DNA from: Luzula sylvatica
Lineage: Eukaryota; Streptophyta; Magnoliopsida; Poales; Juncaceae
Direction: 5' to 3'
DNA length: 64,000 nt
Assembly: GCA_946800325.1 (NCBI GenBank)
Contig: OX326956.1
Location: forward strand, 70,613,087 to 70,677,086
This document shows, in pieces, positions 57,107-64,000 of this stretch. A program made the position numbers and the translations under genes. Numbering within the stretch: position 1 is the stretch's first letter; each line of letters starts with the position of its first letter. The notes under the pieces were generated by a model, which was not told the origin of the DNA, searched no databases, and saw nothing but the letters and a program-made list of their open reading frames with translations.

Positions 57107-59648
57107 ATGGACACCACGGACACCATGGACATCATCGACTCCTCCGACGGACTTCACAGATCCGATCGCACCGAGTCTCCATCAACTGGTATGACAATTA
57201 CCCACATCAATGTGTGATCTATTAGTTTACGTAATCAATTCATTGCCATTCGAATTCAATTATCCCCAATTTTCACATTGACCCATTTTACAGAACATAT
57301 GGCCTCCCACCAAAGCCACAATGCAACTATCGAACTTTCAGAACAGGACCCAATCATCACACCAGAGATGGGAATGAGTTTCAAGAGCCATGACGAGGCC
57401 TACGCAATGTACAAATTGTACGCACTCAGAACTGGTTTTGGTACCAACAAGAGGACCACATATAAAATCGGTGTTCTTGTGTACCGCACAACATTCTGCT
57501 GTAGTCGTGGACGAAAACCGACCTCCTCAAATAACTCGGGCCATTCCTTCAACAACCATCACCTCCCCCCAATTGGATTCGAGAAAAGGAAAAGGGGAGA
57601 ACATGCAACACAATGCGAGGCCCACATGATCATTTCAGACAACCTGCTTAACGATAATTGGGAAACAACTTCAATCCAACTTGAACACAACCACCCTCTA
57701 AGTCCTAGGAGTGTCAAATTCTTCAGATGCCATCGATCACTACCGGATTTTGTTAAAAATCAACTGCGCATTAACGACGATGCAGGCGTTCCGCAGAACC
57801 AATCGTTCAAAAGTGTTTTCGCACAAGCTGGCGGGCCAGCTAATTGCACATTCAATCAACGAGATTGCTACAATCTCGTTCAACAAAAAAGGTTACTAAA
57901 CCTAGTAAACGGAGACGCTAACACCCTCATGTCCCATTTTATGGAACGGCAAAAGCACTCCCCAAAGTACTTTTACAGAGTACAGTGCGATGAGGGCGGC
58001 CGGATTTCATCTGTGTTTTGGGTTCATGCCCATGCAAGAGCCGCATACTAGTATTTCGGAGATGTCATCACATTCGACACTACCTACTTAACTAACAGGT
58101 ACCATCATCCAAGTACTGCAAATCTATTTCAACAAATTTATAACTCTTGTCATTTTTTTTTACAGATTCGGCATGCCTTTCGCACCTTTCGTCGGGATAA
58201 ATCACCATGGTCAATCAACACTGCTTGGTTGCGCTCTACTTCCTGACGAAACAATACCCACCTACAAGTGGGTCCTTTCAACATGGCTCGAAGCAATGGG
58301 TGGTGTACCCCCTCAAGGAATCATATCCGATCAATGTCAGTCAATATGCAAGGCCATTGAAGAAGTGCTACTCCACACCCGACACCGTCTCTGCGTTTGG
58401 CACATTGCCAAAAAATTCCCAGCCAAATGCGGTACCGGAAAAGCCGGCCGTCTACTACTACATCAAATCAGGTCACTCGTTTTCGAATCTAAAACAACAA
58501 TCGAGTTCGAAAAGGGCTGGTTGCAGGCACTTGATTCCATACCTGAATGTAATCGCAAAAAGGATTGGTTCATATACCTTTACACCATACGGAACAAGTG
58601 GGTACCGATTTTTGCAAAAACAGACTTCTGGGCAGGAATGAATACTACCCAGCATAGCGAGAGCATTAACACTTTCTTTGATGGTTTCGTCAACTCTACA
58701 ACCAGCCTAACCTACTTCGTTACTAACTATGAATATGCTCTGACGTCCCGCTGGCAAGCTGAATCACAAGCCGACGCAGACGATTTCAGGACAACACCTA
58801 AAACCATTTCAGCATTACAATTCGAGAAACAAATCGCTCAAGCTTACACAACGAACATTTTCAATATTTTCCAGAAAGAAATCCAGCAATTACTTAACCT
58901 TCATTCTGTCCTTATACACGAAGACACAAATACAATCCAATACCTAGTGACTGATCCATCAGGTATCCAAACAACACTGGTCGTCAACAGGCTGTCATTA
59001 TCTTTCCAAAGCAGTTGTCATCTATTCACCTTCAAATGTATTGTTTGCTGCCATGCCTTGTGTTCTTTTCGTCAGATGGGTTCAGCTTCTTCCCGATTCC
59101 CTGATCTTGGACCGGTAGCGCAAGGATTTCTCACGCAAACAATTCCAAGACGCCCTCCCGGACAAAGTTCTGTATCGAAATTTGGATGCATTCGACACTC
59201 TCTACTCCAAAACACACGCTATTCTCCTCCATCTAGTCGAATCGGCATGCAAAACCCCTGCTACCGAGAATTTCCTCCTCAAAACCCTAACCGACCTTAC
59301 GCAAAATCCATCCTTCCTCACTCCAACCCCGACACCGCCTACTCCGGCAGAACAGCACCAACACCGCCATTACAGAGAACCATTAGTTGCGAGCCATGCG
59401 GGACGCCCCCGTTCCAGAAGATTCAGAGCTTCATCCGAGCTTTCTAGGAGGGGGAGCTACCGGGCCAGAGGTCGTTCTCCAAATACAACAACGGTACACT
59501 CTTTCCAAATAAATCCTCTTACTACAACATTTCATTCCACACTACATTCCATCTGACGGAACCAATTCAATTTCAGCCTACTGTCCATTCCTTCGACACT
59601 ACTTATATCTCCCACTCTGAGCTTCCAGCATTTTTCGCAGACCAATAA
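57107..59648 (+). pseudogene. FAR1/FRS-like MULE transposase
   Basis: Exons are 57107-57188, 57294-58098, 58166-59493 and 59577-59648. The start is the ATG of MDTTDTMDIIDSSDG, which splices in frame into ...SPSTEHMASHQ. Domains: FAR1 DNA-binding region (MSFKSHDEAYAMYKLYALRTGF to LEHNHPLSP), the MULE domain with FDTTYLTN and ISDQCQS as its two Asp blocks and TTQHSESIN near its end, then a SWIM-type remnant (FKCIVCCHALCSFRQM) missing part of its first half. Damage: TAG at 58049 where the family has an acidic or basic residue (AAY-stop-YFGDV), a 1-base frameshift near 59079, and a second TAG (DR-stop-RKDF). The tail runs on to a natural stop (PAFFADQ). It is inactive as read. Confidence 0.85.
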
Positions 59649-60546
59649 GTTCATCTCACGCAGGAACCACCTACACCATTCCTACGTTTTTTTTTCTTTT
59701 TTTTGCTACACTTCTATATTTTTGGATCCGTCATGATTATTTTTGTAATGTAATTTCGCACACCAACAACAATACCAAAACAGGGACGTATTATTTTTGT
59801 AGTTACAACAACCATTTTTCTTACATCTTTCTTGCAGATTTCTTTTCGCATCATACAGTTTACATACTTCTCCATTTCACCCACACAAAATATTACCCCC
59901 ACTAAGGCCCAGCCCAATCCCCTCCCTGTTAACACCCACCCGGCTTAACAGTAGGCCCACCTACCATGCTATACGGGCCCCCACTTAACAGCCCACATCC
60001 CATCTTGAGCCATCCCTTAACAGCACTTAATGCTTGACGCGAATGGGGCTCCACTCCGGTCCAGTACCTGAAGCATGCGTGCATTTATTGCCCACCCCTA
60101 ACCTGTTCAATCCGTCGGCTACATTTGTCCCCTCACCGGTGCTAATGCCAAACGCACTATATCCACTGTACACTCACAATCGTGATATATCAGGGCGGGA
60201 AAGTGGCATCAGCTCAAACAACCCTTCATGGAATTGGTCCATGATAGACCCCCTTATAAAATAACCATGCGGTGTACTAAACCAACTATAAGAAAAACTA
60301 CTGTTGCAAAGGGATTTCTAATCAACACGACGATTTCAAACTAGTTGTGCAATGAATGGTGCAACCTGACCCAATATCTCATCTTTAGTGACTCTAACAC
60401 ACGACTCCACGATGGCAAACCACTAGAAAATCTAGACCACAATATAAAACTGAAAAAACCCTTCGACTCGACAACACGGGTTTACGCTTCTTACCATTTC
60501 ATCTTCCTAGTCTACTCCGCAGAGAGGCGAACAATCCAACCCAATT
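59649..60546. other. region between MULE genes
   Basis: Noncoding as far as I can see. It contains several GGCCCAnnn...AACAGC-type C-rich repeats around 59900-60010 (TTAACAGnnGGCCCA variants). No recognised product. Confidence 0.35.
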
Positions 60547-63528
60547 ATGGTTCGTCGGCCACCAGCAAAAGGCTCCGCCTGCACCATCCAAACGCGGTGC
60601 TACCCAGCCAAGTTTGTCCTTTACTACTCAGATCATCTAGCTTCGGGGATAAAAGGGAGGTACATTATACAAACATTAATTAACCTGAGTCCAGATGACG
60701 TTAAAATTGGACTGCTAGAACCAGAAGAGAAGGAAAAATGGGTATTCCATAATGAAACAGAAGAAGCATGCAATGGATATATTGCCGCATTCGGCCTGAA
60801 GCACACCAAACTGATTTTTCCAGATGCACCACCAAACGACGTAAGGATCGATCGGACTCCACAACGCAACACCAACAAGGGGAAAGGACCAGGTATGCGA
60901 AGTTTCCAATCATATTTTCCCTAACACATACAAAACATAACAGTCTTTTTTACCCAGCGGACCAAGCCGAAAATAACAAATCCCAAAGAGTGACTCGCGG
61001 GACTACAAAACCTGAAGTACAACCCGACGATCCAGTCCGCCAGGAAACCCCACCAGATATCAAGCCGGACAAAACTTGTCGAAAACAGCACAAATATACG
61101 CCTACCAAAGGTAAGACATTACTTTCGATAAACGTTCTTTGATATTGATCACAACTTCATGTTAACTCACAACCATTCTTATCGATCAGAAAGGACAAGG
61201 TTCAAGTTGAGTGATACGGATTTCATAATTGACGCTGATGCCTATTCACCAACCTCTCGAAAAACACCACCTAAGTGGGAAGACAAAGTATTCGAAACTT
61301 TCGCCCCGGGACAAACTAGACGGGGTAGCCAGTTCAGAACCCAATCGCAGCGCGGGAACTTGGCTGCTGAATTCGCAGGACTACTCAAATCACTTTTCAT
61401 CATCGTTTTCCTGATGTGTGTTTACGTTTCTTAATTCCTACATTCCTACAGGTACCAGCAAACAATGCAAATCCAACCCTACGAACTCGCCCACCTCAAC
61501 TCCAAAACCCAACAGGGCCGCTCCAAGCGATTCTGAACCGACTACGTTGCCACTCAAATTGGTCAAGCCGGACGAGCCGGACAAGATATATGAAGTTGAA
61601 GTACTAACAAAAGAGGATGGACAACAAAGCATCCTCTTAACACCTTCAGATGTTCAATACAACAACCCACCCCACGAATCGGGGCAGAAGATGGCCACAA
61701 ATGAGCACGGTACGGTACCCTACTAACCATCAATACCTTGTCCATCCAGAACTGCAAACTGTACAGTAACATGTATCTTCAAATACAACAGGTTCTCGCA
61801 CATCAAGCGATCTTTTGGAAAATCCAGTAGGAGTCTGGAAAAAAGGTAACGTAACCACATAATAATGACATTTATCACTATATTATCCTTCTGAATTATA
61901 TTGTAGTTACAACAACAAAAGAAGTTGCCCAACATAATACAAAGGGATTGGTAGAAGAAGTTACTGGCCTCAACACGCCCCCGGCCAAGAAACACAAATC
62001 CAGGGATGAAGAGAACGAAGTTACCCCACCTAAAATAGCTTAAAAAAAATCAAAGACCCGGTTATCTTCGTCTTTATCGTTCTCCGGGAAAAAAAGTGAA
62101 TCGGGCACCACGTCGGATGCGGGAAATAGCAGCCGTCCTATGTACGACACTTCGGGGGATACATCGCGACAGATACTTCGACACACCAAGAGTATGTTCA
62201 CGTTTTTTCACTACACTCTTGCATAACTTTTTTGCTAATTCGACACGAATCGCAGTTAATTTCAGCATTGAAGGCACCAAAGAAGAAAAAAATAACGAAG
62301 GATCCGCATGTTCCATACCTGGGGTGCGTGTGTTGACAAGTAGGGTATTGCGCAGAAACCCAACTTATTACAATCAACGATCGTCTGCACCGCCAAAAAA
62401 TTGTAAGTTCAGTGCTAAAAAAAACAAATAAATTTCCCCTAACATGACGACATCTAACACCGCTGCAATTGACAGTCCTACCAGCATGCGCTAGTGCAAC
62501 TCTAGCAAACAAGGAGGGGGTGCTGGGATAGGCACGACGCACGAAACTCTGTCTCAGGCCACAGTAAAGCTTTCAATCCCCAAACAATACTGCGTCAGCC
62601 CCTTCGAAGAAGCAGAGATATTACAACCGGACATCGATTACCCTCTCGAACCAACACACGCGAATTTCAAATCTGGATGTGACGTCACCTACCTATGCAA
62701 GGGTACTTTGCCGATTTACATGCAGCGAGCCATTTACGTATGGCAAAAAGATATCCTCTCGGTCCGTACAGATTTCCTATTCGACTATTGCGGACACAAA
62801 GTAACCAGAAAGGAAGGAATGATGCTAATTCACAACGATCCATTGTCTCCGGCCGTAAGCACATCACTTCCATGCAACTCAATCTTTGCTCCACTTAATT
62901 AACTCATTTGATCTATGTGTCGATGCTGGTTATAAATGCTATCTTGTTCGTCATGTGTCACTTCACCCAAAGACCATCTGCCCGATGGATTTTCGTCCCA
63001 ACAACACAAACGGTATATACGCTGTATACAGAATTACATATTCCCCATCACGCCATCTAACTTCTGCGTCTCTTTCTTCATCAGTTCACGATCCCGCACA
63101 CACCCGATGATCAACTTGTAGGCAAGCATTTCGATTACCTAAGCCCGACCAGCCTTTCGCAAATAAGGTGGATATTCCTCCCGATTAAGACCCACATGCA
63201 TGTGTTCCTAGCATTCTTCGACTTCCATACCTGCTGCGTCAAAGTGTACCACCCAACAAACGACGACGAACACTACAGGAAAACTGTGGCGGAATTGACG
63301 GGGAACTGGAAGCGATTAATAATGGGGCGAATCGACATACCAGACATGGCACACTGGAGCACCTTCAACCAAATTGGGCCAAAGCAAGAAAAACACACCC
63401 TCGGTTGTGGTCTGTACTATTTGAAGGTTATAGATTGCTTAATCAACCAGCGCAGCGTAGCTTTCTCGAGGTCAGACGCCATTGCGGATCGAGGGAGGAT
63501 CCTGTACAATCTCATCGCATCTAGGTAA
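60547..63528 (+). pseudogene. ULP1-like (C48) cysteine protease gene of the MULE
   Basis: A multi-exon gene by splice borders: 60547-60891, about 60958-61110, about 61191-61379, from about 61452 on, and so on, encoding a Lys/Pro-rich N-terminal region. The protease part begins around 62680 (IYMQRAIYVWQKDILSVRTDFLF, CGHKVTRKEGMML) and ends in an exon 63085-63528 with HFDYLSPTSLSQIRWIFLPIKTHMHVFLAFFDF, FNQIGPKQEKHTLGCGLYYLKVID and the stop. GPKQ...LGCGLY is the Gln and catalytic Cys block of ULP1 proteases. The His is in THMHV (usually HW), and the Asp position (VYHP) is not conserved. A frame break near 62880 suggests decay. ULP1 proteins normally cleave SUMO. What the MULE copies do is unknown. 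Confidence 0.6.
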
Positions 63529-64000
63529 TATCCAGAATCGTTCGGGGAGTGAAGACATGGGAGGGCAAGATTAGTGGTTGCTTATTTTGGAACTCGCCCC
63601 AATTTTGCTTTTGAATTGAATATGTCGTTTTGGGGGGGGGGGGGGGGGGGGGGGTTGATTTTAATTTTCTTAACTTCGAAATGCCTGATGTAATTGGACC
63701 TGATGTTGTGCTATTCAGTTTTTAAAACCAATTTCCTTGTGTTCACGGTTCATTTTGGACATGCTTTCTTATACCATTCAATCGACGTACAAGTCTCTTA
63801 TCTACTACCAAAAAAACAAACAAACACAGCTGGTACCTCTCTTCACATATGAAACTAAGCTAAAGCAATTCATTAAAACGAAGATAAGTACATTCAGATC
63901 AAAGTAAAATAGACCAACTAATTCACAACAAAAGGTTAGGTTCAATTAAAACGGCACATTACTCTCTAAATGGTCCAATCAATAACATGCCACTAGTAAA
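63529..64000. other. MULE 3' flank with 23-bp poly-G
   Basis: A run of 23 G at 63632-63654. No coding region and no TIR partner of 56680 is seen. Confidence 0.4.

Larger units (their letters stand above)
56680..64000 (+). mobile_element. Kaonashi-like MULE (FRS transposase plus ULP1 gene), right end outside window
   Basis: The left border is placed at GGGAAATTATACTCC, where GDSL coding sequence stops. The segment carries an FRS-like transposase gene and, downstream in the same direction, a multi-exon gene with a ULP1-type C48 protease domain. Plant MULEs that carry ULP1-like genes are known as Kaonashi (KI) elements. No inverted copy of the left end was found up to 64000, so the right TIR is presumed to be outside. 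The border is inference. Confidence 0.6.

Overview
The window is a transposon-dense, AT-rich stretch of a flowering-plant nuclear genome, probably a eudicot. The evidence is plant-specific: ATL-type RING-H2 genes, FAR1/FRS-type and MuDR-type Mutator-like elements, a Ty3/gypsy chromovirus primed by initiator tRNA-Met, Ty1/copia elements, a PIF/Harbinger relic, and short introns with GT-AG borders. The species cannot be named from the sequence.

Host genes are few. Two intronless ATL-type RING-H2 E3 ligases (5365-5835 and 28051-28551, both +) look intact. A Nudix hydrolase of the CoA-diphosphatase type (30825-37362, +) has four recognisable exons. Its first exon is split by a complete chromovirus with apparently identical LTRs and a 5-bp target duplication. 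The last two exons of a GDSL esterase (56333-56684, -) are cut off by the left end of a large Mutator-like element.

Mobile elements fill most of the rest. (1) A complete, possibly autonomous MULE occupies 8634-14242. It has a 9-bp TSD, about 285-bp TIRs each built from five 23-bp palindromes, an uninterrupted transposase, and a convergent accessory gene with a frameshift. (2) 15.1-21.3 kb is a graveyard of copia LTR and pol fragments, including LTR modules in opposite orientation. (3) 24406-27044 is a 2.6-kb MULE derivative with about 200-bp TIRs. (4) The chromovirus is 31078-36579. (5) A 5'-truncated LINE with a 15-bp TSD is 38386-39269. (6) A solo LTR with a 5-bp TSD is 40580-42138. (7) A 600-bp non-autonomous hAT with an 8-bp TSD is 43177-43776. 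(8) A Harbinger transposase pseudogene is 47958-49102. (9) A hAT (50018-55073, 8-bp TSD) contains a nested copia element (50305-54673, 5-bp TSD) with an internal deletion. (10) From about 56680 to the window end lies a MULE carrying an FRS-like transposase and a ULP1-like cysteine protease gene, the layout of Kaonashi-type MULEs.

The most unusual signal crosses element boundaries. Three LTR-rich loci (17.3 kb, 18.3-19.2 kb, 41.0-41.5 kb) carry arrays of 16-bp palindromes with the same arms, GTCCGT....ACGGAC, but a different 4-bp centre in each array (TCGA, CACG/CATG, TGTA/TACA/TATA). In the solo LTR the array of about 18 units sits directly upstream of a TATA box. I have not seen this arrangement described, and it is the best candidate here for an undescribed regulatory system.
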